Positions 34,893 to 43,475 of a stretch of DNA of 64,000 nt are shown here, piece by piece (positions within the stretch are counted from its first letter, which is position 1; every line of letters starts with the position of its first letter). Position numbers and translations under genes: made by a program. The stretch spans positions 124,001-188,000 of the forward strand of contig NZ_CP110009.1 of assembly GCF_025947305.1 (NCBI RefSeq). The letters are read 5' to 3'. The notes below the pieces were generated by a model. It did no database searches. It was given only the letters and a program-made list of their open reading frames with translations, and had not been told where the DNA came from. The stretch comes from Flavobacterium sp. N3904 (GTDB lineage Bacteria > Bacteroidota > Bacteroidia > Flavobacteriales > Flavobacteriaceae).

Positions 34893-35870
34893 ATGGCGAA
34901 AGTAAAATATTATTACGATTCCGTAAATCTGGCATATAGAAAGATAAAAATCAGAAAAAGGAGAAAAGTTGGCTTTGCAGTTCTGTTTTTATTGGCATCA
35001 GCTATTTTTGGATTCCTTACCTTCATCATATTACTGAACACTCCTTATTTTGACACACCAAAAGACCGTTTACTGGCTAGGGAAATCGAAAATTTAAAAT
35101 TAAATTACGCTATTTTAAACAAAAAAATGGATGAAGTAGATGAAGTAATGGAAGATATTGAAGATAGGGACAACAATTTATATCGCGTTTATTTTAATAC
35201 CGCCGCCATTCCAGAAGAACAGAGAAAAGCAGGCTATTCTAAAATAAACCGTTATGCAGCCTTACAAGGCTACAACAATTCAAAATTGGTGACCAGCACC
35301 ACCGAAAGAGTAGACGCATTGAGTAAAGAATTAGCCATTCAATCCAAATCATTGGATGAAATAGTAAAATTAGCCGAGGCCAAAAGCAAACTGCTTTCTG
35401 CAATTCCAGCGATTCAACCGGTAAAAAATGAAAATTTAAAACATATGGCATCAGGCTTCGGGTATCGAACAGACCCATTTACAAAGGCCAGAAAAATGCA
35501 TGAAGGAATGGATTTTACAGCCAAAACAGGAACTCCAATTTATGCCACGGGCGACGGAGTTGTAGCAAGAGCAGACAACACTGCTTCTGGATTTGGCAAT
35601 CACATTGTAATTAGACACGGCTACGGATATGAAACATTATATGCCCATTTAAGCAAATACAATTGCAGACCTGGAAAATCGATAAAACGGGGAGATATTA
35701 TAGGATATGTTGGCAGCACAGGACGTTCTGAAGCACCACATTTGCATTACGAAGTACACAAAAACGGAAAAGTGGTCAATCCGCTTAATTTTTATTATGG
35801 CAATATTTCGGCAGTAGAATACGTTGCTATTTCAAAAATAGCCAATCAAGAGAATCAATCGCTGGATTAA
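34893..35870 (+). CDS. M23 family metallopeptidase (peptidoglycan hydrolase)
   Basis: A 325-residue inner-membrane-anchored protein. A basic N-terminus, one transmembrane helix (about 30-52), a coiled coil (about 60-175), then a LytM/M23 domain. Zinc ligands are seen in KMHEGMDFTAKTGTPIYATG (HxxxD) and APHLHYEVHKNGKVVNPL (HxH). Such proteins cut peptide cross-links of peptidoglycan or, if inactive, regulate amidases. Here the zinc motifs are complete. It is divergent from alaS and followed by a MerR gene. Confidence 0.9.
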   Translation: MAKVKYYYDSVNLAYRKIKIRKRRKVGFAVLFLLASAIFGFLTFIILLNTPYFDTPKDRLLAREIENLKLNYAILNKKMDEVDEVMEDIEDRDNNLYRVYFNTAAIPEEQRKAGYSKINRYAALQGYNNSKLVTSTTERVDALSKELAIQSKSLDEIVKLAEAKSKLLSAIPAIQPVKNENLKHMASGFGYRTDPFTKARKMHEGMDFTAKTGTPIYATGDGVVARADNTASGFGNHIVIRHGYGYETLYAHLSKYNCRPGKSIKRGDIIGYVGSTGRSEAPHLHYEVHKNGKVVNPLNFYYGNISAVEYVAISKIANQENQSLD

Positions 35871-35952
35871 TTTAGAAAAGTATTCAGTGTTCCGTTAAAT
35901 AGTAATCAGTACTAGGAGACTATAAAAAGTGTTCAGAAAAAAAAAAACAAAA

Positions 35953-36285
35953 ATGCATATTGAACTTTCAAAAGACAAAAGATACTACAGCATAGGCGAA
36001 GTCGCCAAAGCATTTGATGTAAACGCTTCCCTGATTCGTTTTTGGGATAGTGAATTTGACATTCTGAAACCGAAGAAAAATGCTAAAGGAAACAGAATGT
36101 TTACTCCAGAAGACATCAAGAACCTGCAGCTTATTTATCATTTGGTCAAAGAAAGAGGATTTACACTCGAGGGTGCGAAAACCCATTTGAAAGAAGGTCA
36201 AAAGAAAATAATGGATAAATTTGAAATTATTACTAAATTAGAATCCATAAAAATGCAATTAATTAGTATTAAAAACGAATTATAA
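35953..36285 (+). CDS. MerR family transcriptional regulator
   Basis: About 110 residues from the ATG at 35953; a GTG at 35929 with a Lys-rich extension is less likely. The N-terminal winged helix reads YYSIGEVAKAFDVNASLIRFWDSEF, then KGNRMFTPEDIKNLQLIYHL and a C-terminal coiled coil for dimerisation. It lacks Cys-rich metal-binding ends, so the signal is not obvious. This small MerR is commonly next to M23 peptidase and LemA genes in flavobacteria, as here. Confidence 0.85.
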   Translation: MHIELSKDKRYYSIGEVAKAFDVNASLIRFWDSEFDILKPKKNAKGNRMFTPEDIKNLQLIYHLVKERGFTLEGAKTHLKEGQKKIMDKFEIITKLESIKMQLISIKNEL

Positions 36286-36328
36286 AACAATACATTAAAA
36301 CAACAAACAAACTTTAAATTAAACAATC

Positions 36329-36910
36329 ATGAAAAGATTTTTGCCTTGGATTATCGGAATTGGAGTAATAATAGTCATTGCTTTTTGGGTAATGGGATTA
36401 AAGAACACAGCGTTGCGCTATAGCCAAAATGTTGGCAAAGAATGGGGAAATGTTGATGCCGCCTATCAAAGAAGAAATGATTTAATTGGAAATTTGGTAA
36501 ACACAGTAAAAGGTGCTGCCGATTTTGAAAAAAGTACTTTGACCGCAGTTATTGAAGCCAGAGCCAAAGCTACGGCAGTTACCGTTGACCCAACCAATAT
36601 TTCACCAGAACAATTAAGCGCTTTCAGCAATGCGCAATCCGGAGTATCCTCTTCATTATCCAGATTATTGGTAAGTGTAGAAAGATATCCTGAATTGAAA
36701 GCAAATGCTAACTTCTTAAAATTACAAGATGAATTGGCTAGCACAGAAAATCAAATTTTAACAGCAAGAACACGTTTCAATGAATCTGTAGAAGTCTATA
36801 ACGGTTATGTTTTGGCAATGCCACAAAGCTTTTTCTTAGGAAATTACAAAGAAAAACCTTTCTTCAAATCTGTTGAAGGCGCAGACAAACCTGTTGAAGT
36901 AAAATTCTAA
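36329..36910 (+). CDS. lemA: LemA family membrane protein
   Basis: A 193-residue protein with one N-terminal membrane helix (about 4-24) and a four-helix domain: KEWGNVDAAYQRRNDLIGNL, VKGAADFEKSTLTAVIEARA and the end FNESVEVYNGYVLAMPQSFF. The fold matches LemA. Its role is unclear; it is often in operons with TPM-domain proteins, as in this case. A perfect palindromic terminator (36919) lies between it and the next gene, which probably lowers but does not abolish read-through. Confidence 0.92.
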   Translation: MKRFLPWIIGIGVIIVIAFWVMGLKNTALRYSQNVGKEWGNVDAAYQRRNDLIGNLVNTVKGAADFEKSTLTAVIEARAKATAVTVDPTNISPEQLSAFSNAQSGVSSSLSRLLVSVERYPELKANANFLKLQDELASTENQILTARTRFNESVEVYNGYVLAMPQSFFLGNYKEKPFFKSVEGADKPVEVKF

Positions 36911-36918
36911 AAAAACTG

Positions 36919-36941
36919 AACCCCGCCATGGCGGGGTTTTT
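36919..36941. terminator. Palindromic terminator after lemA
   Basis: aaccccgccatggcggggtt is a perfect 20-base palindrome followed by T residues. It sits 8 bases after the lemA stop, within an apparent operon. Confidence 0.85.
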
Positions 36942-36953
36942 AAAAATTATACG

Positions 36954-37391
36954 ATGTCAAAAGTAGAAGATTTTTTAAGCAAAGAAGACGAACAAGAAAT
37001 TGTGGAAGCTATTCGAATAGCCGAGAAAAACACTTCTGGCGAGATTCGAGTTCATATCGAAAAAACAACTTCACAGGATGCGTATGATCGCGCCTTGGAA
37101 GTTTTTCATGAATTAAAAATGGATGAAACCGAATTGCAGAATGGTGTTTTAATTTATATGGCTGTCGAAGACAAAACGTTTGTGATTTGTGGAGACAAAG
37201 GGATAAATGACATTGTTGAAGCTGATTTTTGGAACTGTACTAGAGATGTAATGGTTACTCAATTCAAACAAAACAAATTCAAACAAGGTCTTGTTGACGG
37301 AATTTTAAGAGCTGGAGAACAACTCAAAAAACACTTCCCGTGGCAAGAAGGTGATACCAACGAATTATCAAACGAAATATCAAAAGGATAA
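36954..37391 (+). CDS. TPM domain protein (short)
   Basis: A 145-residue soluble protein consisting of a TPM domain: EIVEAIRIAEKNTSGEIRVH, MAVEDKTFVICGDKGIND and ILRAGEQLKKHFPW. There is no signal peptide or membrane segment. TPM domains form a common partner of LemA. The exact biochemical action is not known. The next gene, which carries a longer TPM protein with membrane anchor, starts 3 bases after this one ends. Confidence 0.88.
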   Translation: MSKVEDFLSKEDEQEIVEAIRIAEKNTSGEIRVHIEKTTSQDAYDRALEVFHELKMDETELQNGVLIYMAVEDKTFVICGDKGINDIVEADFWNCTRDVMVTQFKQNKFKQGLVDGILRAGEQLKKHFPWQEGDTNELSNEISKG

Positions 37392-37394
37392 CTA

Positions 37395-38207
37395 ATGGAA
37401 ATTCCAACAAAGAAAAAATCAAATTCCAAAGGAATTTTTAAATTCGCTTTCTTATTCATTGTACTTTTTTCAAGTAATTGCATCTTCTCACAATTTACAA
37501 TTCCCGAGAAACCTAGTTTTCAAACTTCGGTTTATGACTATGCCAATATTTTGAGTCCGGAGGAAAAAGCACAACTCGAAGAAAAACTCATCAAATATTC
37601 CGATTCTACAACTACACAAATCGTTGTGATTACCATTGAAAGTCTCAAAAATGAAGATGTTAGCCTATTAGCAACTAAATGGGGCCAAACATGGGGAATC
37701 GGCGGAACAGAGAAAGATGATAATGGGGTTGTCATTCTTGTGGCCAAAGACGAAAGAAAAATAGCCATCAATCCTGGTTATGGCCTTGAAGATCGATTAA
37801 CTGCAGGAATAGGTGGCGAAATAATAAGAAACATTATCATTCCAGAATTCAAAGCAGGCAGCTATTATAAAGGACTTGACAAAGGTGCAGATGCTATTTT
37901 TGATGTTTTCAAAGGCAAATACAAAGGGGAGCGTAAACAAACCAAAGGAAAAAGCTTTCCAATTTTCCCAATCATCGTTATTGTTGTAATCCTTATATTT
38001 TTATTTTCAAGAAATAAAGGAGGCGGAAGCGGAAATTCCGGCAATCGAGGTGGTGGAATTGGTCCTAGCCTACTCGATGTAATCATCTTAAGCAGTCTCG
38101 GAAGAGGTGGTGGAGGTGGTTTTGGAGGATCTTCAGGCGGAGGTGGCTTCGGCGGTGGTTTTGGCGGCGGTGGTTTCTCTGGTGGCGGATCTAGCGGAGG
38201 TTGGTAA
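37395..38207 (+). CDS. TPM domain protein with membrane anchor and Gly-rich tail
   Basis: A 270-residue protein. N-terminal signal or anchor (about 14-33), TPM domain (about 40-180, with VYDYANILSPEEKAQLEEKL, TQIVVITIESL and KDERKIAINPGYGLEDRLTA), a second hydrophobic helix (about 190-207) and a tail of more than 60 residues made mostly of Gly, Ser and Phe (GGGFGGSSGGGG-type). The tail resembles those of the YgcG-type TPM family and is presumably flexible. It works with LemA and the short TPM protein, probably at the inner membrane. Confidence 0.9.
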   Translation: MEIPTKKKSNSKGIFKFAFLFIVLFSSNCIFSQFTIPEKPSFQTSVYDYANILSPEEKAQLEEKLIKYSDSTTTQIVVITIESLKNEDVSLLATKWGQTWGIGGTEKDDNGVVILVAKDERKIAINPGYGLEDRLTAGIGGEIIRNIIIPEFKAGSYYKGLDKGADAIFDVFKGKYKGERKQTKGKSFPIFPIIVIVVILIFLFSRNKGGGSGNSGNRGGGIGPSLLDVIILSSLGRGGGGGFGGSSGGGGFGGGFGGGGFSGGGSSGGW

Positions 38208-38234
38208 TTTCTAAAATGATATATAAAAAACCTA

Positions 38235-38966
38235 ATGCAGTTCCCTAAATCCCTTTTTTTTACGCTAATGATTAGCTCCGTTTTGTTTGCTCAAACCGAG
38301 AAAACAGTTATTCACCAGAGTATGCTTTGGACCCGTTATTACAACATACTCAATTTAAATGAAAAGTGGTCAATCCATTCCGAAATAGAAAATAGAATCT
38401 TTACAGACCCTATAAAAGAAAGTTCTATAGATGTTCGTTTTCAAGGGAGATATAAACTAAATGAGTTCCTAGAAATGGGGGCTGGTTTGGCTTATTTTGT
38501 TAACCCAACAGATATCCCCAATACCAATGATAAATTTTATATTGGAGATTATCGTCTTCAGCAAGACATTATTTTAAAACAAAATATTGGTTCGTATGGT
38601 ATTAGCAATCGTTTACAACTGGACGAACGATGGATTGAAAATTCAAACAAGCAAGGATTAACATCCGGAACAACGCTAAATTTAAGACTTAGATATCGAT
38701 TTCAAGTAGATCATGTTTTTTGGAAAAAAGAGGCGAAATATTTCAAAGGAATTATATACGATGAAATCATGTTCAACATTGATCATAATGTCGTTTACAA
38801 TACCTTTGACCAAAATCGAATTTATATTGCGGGTCAAATGGGATTTAATAAATCACTATCTTTAGAACTCGGTTATATGAAAGCTTTTCAACAACGACCA
38901 AATGGATATGAATATTTAGATCGAGATATCATACGGATTACTTTTTATCAAAAATTAAATTTGTAG
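38235..38966 (+). CDS. DUF2490 family outer-membrane protein
   Basis: A 243-residue protein with signal peptide (to about residue 19, VLFAQ). The beta-barrel-like body starts HQSMLWTRYYNILNLNEKWS, as in DUF2490 proteins of Bacteroidota, and ends in an aromatic-rich strand (IIRITFYQKLNL). Predicted to sit in the outer membrane; function unknown. It is 27 bases after the TPM gene and co-directional. Confidence 0.8.
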   Translation: MQFPKSLFFTLMISSVLFAQTEKTVIHQSMLWTRYYNILNLNEKWSIHSEIENRIFTDPIKESSIDVRFQGRYKLNEFLEMGAGLAYFVNPTDIPNTNDKFYIGDYRLQQDIILKQNIGSYGISNRLQLDERWIENSNKQGLTSGTTLNLRLRYRFQVDHVFWKKEAKYFKGIIYDEIMFNIDHNVVYNTFDQNRIYIAGQMGFNKSLSLELGYMKAFQQRPNGYEYLDRDIIRITFYQKLNL

Positions 38967-39063
38967 CACTTTAAAAAGAAACTATATTTGATTTTCTAAT
39001 ATTTAAATAAAAAATGATATATTAGTTTTTTTTATATTTACCACCAAACAGTAATCAACAAAA

Positions 39064-39477
39064 ATGTTATCACACAAGACCAAATACGCTCTTAAGGCAC
39101 TTCTTTATTTAGCACAACAAGACGAAAATCATATTTCAAGAACCATTGAGATTGCTGAAGGAGCCTCTATACCCAAAAAGTTTTTGGAGCAAATTCTTTT
39201 GGATCTAAAAAGAGGTCATTTTGTTGGCAGCAAACAAGGTAAATATGGAGGATATTATCTTTTAAAAGACAAAGAAACTATTACTTTGGCCGATATTCAT
39301 CGTTTATTTGACGGCGCAATTGCACTACTTCCCTGTGCATCACTGAATTTTTACGAGCGTTGTTCAGATTGCGAAAACGAGTCGGAATGTACATTAAGAC
39401 ACGGATTATTAGCCATTCGTGATGAAACTTTGAAAGCAATGCAAGGGATTACAATCGCCTCATTGGTCAAAAAATAA
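39064..39477 (+). CDS. Rrf2 family transcriptional regulator with four cysteines
   Basis: A 137-residue winged-helix regulator: KTKYALKALLYLAQQDE, ISRTIEIAEGASIPKKFLEQ and GKYGGYYLLKDKETITLADI. The second half has cysteines C91, C100, C103 and C109 (C-x8-C-x2-C-x5-C), a spacing unlike IscR but reminiscent of Rrf2 members that bind an iron-sulfur cluster or react with thiols. Some Rrf2 members (CymR, IscR) sense cysteine or cluster status. Its gene sits directly upstream of the leader ORF, TonB receptor and ABC transporter genes, so it is a likely regulator of them (inference). Confidence 0.88.
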   Translation: MLSHKTKYALKALLYLAQQDENHISRTIEIAEGASIPKKFLEQILLDLKRGHFVGSKQGKYGGYYLLKDKETITLADIHRLFDGAIALLPCASLNFYERCSDCENESECTLRHGLLAIRDETLKAMQGITIASLVKK

Positions 39478-39518
39478 AAAAATATTTTTTAAACTATACT
39501 ACTTTAATAGAATTTATA

Positions 39519-39526
39519 TATATTTG
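39519..39526 (+). promoter_or_regulatory. -7 box for the leader ORF/TonB transcript
   Basis: TATATTTG follows the TAnnTTTG consensus and lies 41 bases before the leader ORF's ATG at 39567. It supports a separate transcript starting after the Rrf2 gene. Confidence 0.55.
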
Positions 39527-39566
39527 CCTCGAGTTTAACGTATGATTAACAATAAAAAATTAAACA

Positions 39567-39665
39567 ATGCAAACGAATCGAAGTCAAAACAATGATGTCA
39601 GGACAACAAATCTTTTAAATACAGAAAAAAATAGTATCAAAATGTACTGTATGTGTATGTGCTAG
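39567..39665 (+). CDS. Putative Cys/Met-rich leader peptide
   Basis: An unlisted short frame of 32 codons plus stop, in the 244-base gap before the TonB receptor. It starts MQTNRSQNNDVRTTN, is polar in its first 25 residues, and ends MYCMCMC-stop, i.e. three cysteine and three methionine codons in the final seven. A shorter start at the ATG at 39642 gives just MYCMCMC. Ribosome stalling at these codons when charged tRNA-Cys or tRNA-Met is scarce would fit an attenuation leader. A TATATTTG promoter lies upstream and the receptor starts 57 bases downstream. No obvious hairpin terminator is seen between them, so the mechanism is unproved. Confidence 0.55.
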   Translation: MQTNRSQNNDVRTTNLLNTEKNSIKMYCMCMC

Positions 39666-39721
39666 TTTATTTAAAAAAAATTTATTTAAAACTCTACTAA
39701 TTACATATAACATACATAATA

Positions 39722-42277
39722 ATGAGAACTATTTATACAAAAACAATTACAACTATAGTATTCGTATTTATTCTAACTTCTTCATTTGCACAAAGCAAAA
39801 TAGAAGGCATACTAACAAACAGTCAAAAAACACCGATAGAAGGAGCCAATGTCGTTATAAAAGGCACAAAATACAACACTACTTCGGATGCTTTTGGAAA
39901 GTTTTCTATAGAAACCCAAGAGAAATTACCCGTTACATTATTAATCCAATACGCTGGTTATAAAACAAAAGAAATTACAATAAACAAGCTATTGGATGCT
40001 CCGTTAGAAATACAAATCAACGATGAAAATGCGCTAGCAGAAGTTGTCGTAACCTCTAGACGCCGCATAGAAAAACTACAAAATATTCCTATACCAATTA
40101 CTGTTGTGAGTGGCGCACAAGCCGATCAGGCAAGTGCATTCAATGTGAATCGATTGAAAGAATTGATTCCATCGGTACAGTTATATTCCTCCAATCCAAG
40201 AAATACAGGAATCAACATTCGTGGTCTTGGTTCTCCATTTGGACTTACCAATGATGGTATTGACCCAGGAGTTGGCTTTTATGTTGATGGTGTGTACTAT
40301 GCTCGTCCTGCTGCGACAACTTTAGACTTTATCGATATAGAACAAATTGAAGTATTACGTGGCCCGCAAGGAACCTTGTATGGCAAGAATACAACAGCTG
40401 GAACCTTTAACATAAAAACAAAAAAACCAAGTTTTACAACTGGTGCCAACTTTGAAGTGAGTTATGGTAATTATGGTTTTCTTCAAGCAAAAACTTCTAT
40501 TACAGGAGCTTTGGCTAAAAACTTAGCCGGTCGATTGTCCTTTTCGGGTACTCAACGTGATGGTTTAATAGAAAATATTGTAACGGGTAGATATGTTAAT
40601 GAATTGAATAATCAAGGCTTTCGTGGTCAGTTGCTATTTACTCCATCAGAGAGCATTGATATAACATTATCCGCAGATTATACTAGCCAGAAACCAGATG
40701 GATATGCGCAAGTTATTGCTGGTGTTGCTCCAACACAACGTGCTGCCTACCGTCAATTTTATGCAATTATTGCCGACTTAAATTACACTCTTCCAACAAC
40801 AAATGCATTTGACAGAATAATTGACCATGACACTCCATGGCGTTCGGAGCAACAATTGGGTGGAGCATCCCTTAATGTTGAAGCAAAAATTGGAGAAGGA
40901 ACACTTACCTCTACAACCGCTTGGCGTTTTTGGAAATGGAATCCTTCCAATGACAGAGATTTTACAGGTTTATCAGCTCTGGCAAAATCACAAGGTTTCT
41001 CCAAACAAGATCAATGGTCGCAAGAGGTGCGATATGCTGGAAATGTAACATCCTCTTTGAGTGGTGTGATTGGAGTCTATGCCTTTGGTCAAGAGGTTCA
41101 GTCAGATCCGCTACAAATTGAAGAATCGGGAGATGATCAATGGAGATTTGCTCAGAGTACAACTAGCCCATTATGGAAAACACCAGGCCTTTTGAATGGA
41201 TATGGAATTAAAACCTATTCTGATTTAAATACTTTTAGCGGAGCTGTCTTTGGACAATTGGATTGGGCTATAACGGAACGTTTACACGTTTTACCTGGAT
41301 TAAGATATAATTATGACCAGAAAAAAGTAGATTATAGCAGAGTAACTTATGGAGGCTTGCAAACGACTGATCCTGCATTAATTGCTATTCAGCAATCGGT
41401 TTACAGCAACCAGGCATTTAAAGCTGATGTTGATGACACTAACTTTTCAGGAAATTTAACTGTAGCATACAAAGTATCTGATCGTATTAATACTTATGCC
41501 ACTTATGCAAAAAGTTTTAAACCTGTAGGTATGAATGTAGGCGGACTCCCTACACTTGCAGGTCTGCCAATACTAGAATTAGCAGTAGTCTTACCTGAAG
41601 AAGTAAACCATTATGAAATTGGTGTAAAAACGTCACCTTCTGCAAATTCAATTTTAAATTTAACCCTTTACGATACCGAAATTAAAAACTACCAAACTCA
41701 AGTTCAGAGTCCAGAACTAGGTGTAAACCGTGGATATCTTGCCAATGCAGCAGGAGTTCGTGTAAGAGGTGCAGAACTCGACGCTAGTATTTTTTTAAAT
41801 AAACATTTAACTTTTAACGGAGCATTATCGTATACTGAAGGAATATATACCGATTTTAAAAATGCACCTTTACCATTAGAAGAAACTGGTGCAAAAATAC
41901 CGTTGAAAGATATTTCGGGTAGCGATTTACCAGGTATTTCAAGATGGGCAGGAACTTTAGGCGGGGAGTACTCTGGTTCAGGAAAATTATTTGGAAACAA
42001 TGGTAAATTCTTTGTAGGATTGGATGCCTTTTATCGTTCCGGATTTTCTTCAAGTCCAACACCATCTATTTATCTAGTTGTTCCGTCTTATGCATTATTT
42101 AATGCTCGTATTGGTTTTCGTGCCTCAGATGGGCTGTCTGTTTTCTTATGGAGCCGTAATATTTTTAACAAAGATTATTACGAACAACTATTGCCTGCAG
42201 GAGGAAATGCAGGTCAATATGCAGCTGTGTTAGGAGATCAAAGAACGTTCGGAATTACATTTCGTTATTCTTTATAA
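39722..42277 (+). CDS. TonB-dependent outer-membrane receptor
   Basis: An 851-residue receptor: signal peptide (to about residue 23, SFAQ), a CarboxypepD_reg-like beta-sandwich (about 25-110), a plug (about 125-235 with IPITVVSGAQADQ, NIRGLGSPFGL and IEVLRGPQGTLYGKNTTAG) and a C-terminal 22-strand barrel ending FGITFRYSL. It is not SusC-like: it lacks a SusD partner and has the proteobacterial-type plug sequence. It should import a small ligand using TonB energy. With the ABC importer and Rrf2 gene around it, I favour a sulfur- or oxyanion-containing ligand (inference). A terminator follows at 42328. Confidence 0.92.
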   Translation: MRTIYTKTITTIVFVFILTSSFAQSKIEGILTNSQKTPIEGANVVIKGTKYNTTSDAFGKFSIETQEKLPVTLLIQYAGYKTKEITINKLLDAPLEIQINDENALAEVVVTSRRRIEKLQNIPIPITVVSGAQADQASAFNVNRLKELIPSVQLYSSNPRNTGINIRGLGSPFGLTNDGIDPGVGFYVDGVYYARPAATTLDFIDIEQIEVLRGPQGTLYGKNTTAGTFNIKTKKPSFTTGANFEVSYGNYGFLQAKTSITGALAKNLAGRLSFSGTQRDGLIENIVTGRYVNELNNQGFRGQLLFTPSESIDITLSADYTSQKPDGYAQVIAGVAPTQRAAYRQFYAIIADLNYTLPTTNAFDRIIDHDTPWRSEQQLGGASLNVEAKIGEGTLTSTTAWRFWKWNPSNDRDFTGLSALAKSQGFSKQDQWSQEVRYAGNVTSSLSGVIGVYAFGQEVQSDPLQIEESGDDQWRFAQSTTSPLWKTPGLLNGYGIKTYSDLNTFSGAVFGQLDWAITERLHVLPGLRYNYDQKKVDYSRVTYGGLQTTDPALIAIQQSVYSNQAFKADVDDTNFSGNLTVAYKVSDRINTYATYAKSFKPVGMNVGGLPTLAGLPILELAVVLPEEVNHYEIGVKTSPSANSILNLTLYDTEIKNYQTQVQSPELGVNRGYLANAAGVRVRGAELDASIFLNKHLTFNGALSYTEGIYTDFKNAPLPLEETGAKIPLKDISGSDLPGISRWAGTLGGEYSGSGKLFGNNGKFFVGLDAFYRSGFSSSPTPSIYLVVPSYALFNARIGFRASDGLSVFLWSRNIFNKDYYEQLLPAGGNAGQYAAVLGDQRTFGITFRYSL

Positions 42278-42327
42278 TAAAATATTTAAAATTGAAAAAG
42301 TTGATACATAAATAACATTTGAAAGCA

Positions 42328-42360
42328 GAACTCTAAGATTCAAATCCTTAGAGTTCTTTT
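42328..42360. terminator. Terminator after the TonB receptor
   Basis: gaactctaag (42328-42337) pairs exactly with cttagagttc (42347-42356), followed by TTTT. It separates the receptor from the ABC genes, which may therefore have their own promoter or depend on read-through. Confidence 0.85.
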
Positions 42361-42441
42361 CAATTCTTTTCCATACTTTAATAGAAATTAAAATTTAACA
42401 AAGACATCCAATTTATTTTGGATTAAAAAACATTAAAAAAA

Positions 42442-43383
42442 ATGAAAACATTCTCAAAAATAGTAGCAGCAATCATACTATTAGCAGCCATACTACCTAC
42501 TAAAGTAGCTGCACAAGATCTATCAGGCAACATCAGTATTTCTGGAGCATTTGCCTTATACCCAATTACTGTAAAATGGGCCGAAGAATTCAAAAAAATT
42601 CACCCCAATGTCACAATTGACATACAAGCCGGCGGCGCAGGAAAAGGAATTACAGATGTATTGTCTAAAGTGACCGATATCGGATTGGTATCCCGTAATT
42701 TAAATCCCGCTGAATATAAAAAAGGAGCATTTGCCATTGCGGTTACAAAAGATGCTGTTATTCCAACCATAAGCGCAGCGAGTCCCTATAAAAAAGTAAT
42801 CTACCAAAAAGGTATTAAGAAAGAAGCTTTCAACAATATCTTTATCACCGGTAAATATACTACTTGGAACTCTTTAGGTTTCAAAAGCACTGCTCCAATA
42901 CATGTTTATACCCGATCTGATGCAGCAGGAGCTGCCGAAACTTGGGCTGGCTATTTTGGTAAAAAACAAGAAGACTTACTGGGGGTTGCCGTATTTGGAG
43001 ATCCTGGATTGGCACAAGCGGTACAAAAAGATCCTGCTGGAATAGGATATAACAATATTGTATACATCTACGATACTAAAACCAACAAGCCAACAAATGG
43101 AATTGTTCCTGCTCCAATTGACCTAAACAACAATGGAAAATTAGATCCAGATGAAAACTTTTATGGAGATATAGATCAATTAATCGCAGCTATAGTGACT
43201 GGAAAATACCCATCGCCTCCTGCTAGAGATTTATATTTTGTAACGGTTGGAAAACCAACAAATCCTATTGTAAAAACATTTATAAAATACATCCTGACTG
43301 ATGGTCAAAAATTTGTATCGGAAGCAGGATATATTAAACTTTCAAAAGAAAAACTGAAGAAAGAATTAACGAAAGTAAAATAA
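42442..43383 (+). CDS. pstS: PstS-like periplasmic substrate-binding protein
   Basis: A 313-residue protein with signal peptide (to about residue 24, KVAAQ). The start of the mature chain, ISISGAFALYPITVKWAEEF, then IDIQAGGAGKGITDVLSKVTD and TDIGLVSRNL match the phosphate-type PBP_like_2 family, and RSDAAGAAETWAGYFG resembles the anion-binding loop region. Family membership is clear. The true anion is less so, because no PhoU and no phoBR genes accompany it, and the locus context points to sulfur or another tetrahedral oxyanion. It contains an Asp/Asn-rich NNNGKLDPDEN stretch that looks like an EF-hand-type calcium loop. Confidence 0.85.
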   Translation: MKTFSKIVAAIILLAAILPTKVAAQDLSGNISISGAFALYPITVKWAEEFKKIHPNVTIDIQAGGAGKGITDVLSKVTDIGLVSRNLNPAEYKKGAFAIAVTKDAVIPTISAASPYKKVIYQKGIKKEAFNNIFITGKYTTWNSLGFKSTAPIHVYTRSDAAGAAETWAGYFGKKQEDLLGVAVFGDPGLAQAVQKDPAGIGYNNIVYIYDTKTNKPTNGIVPAPIDLNNNGKLDPDENFYGDIDQLIAAIVTGKYPSPPARDLYFVTVGKPTNPIVKTFIKYILTDGQKFVSEAGYIKLSKEKLKKELTKVK

Positions 43384-43404
43384 CTCTTTTTCTAAATAAA
43401 ACTT

Positions 43405-43461
43405 CCGCCCAAAAGCAAACACAAAAATCATGAGCGATTTATAAACTGTTTGTTGGGGCGG
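43405..43461. other. Inverted repeat between pstS and pstC genes
   Basis: CCGCCC (43405) pairs with GGGCGG (43456-43461), and CAAACA (43416) with TGTTTG (43447). They form a stem with internal loops in the 92-bp gap. It may modulate the ratio of binding protein to permease. Confidence 0.5.
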
Positions 43462-43475
43462 TTTACTATAATTAA

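Noticed and set aside
36919..36941. Operon end between lemA and the TPM genes
   Set aside because: A perfect terminator is present, yet the lemA-TPM order is a known functional cluster, so I treat it as a partial terminator within one cluster.
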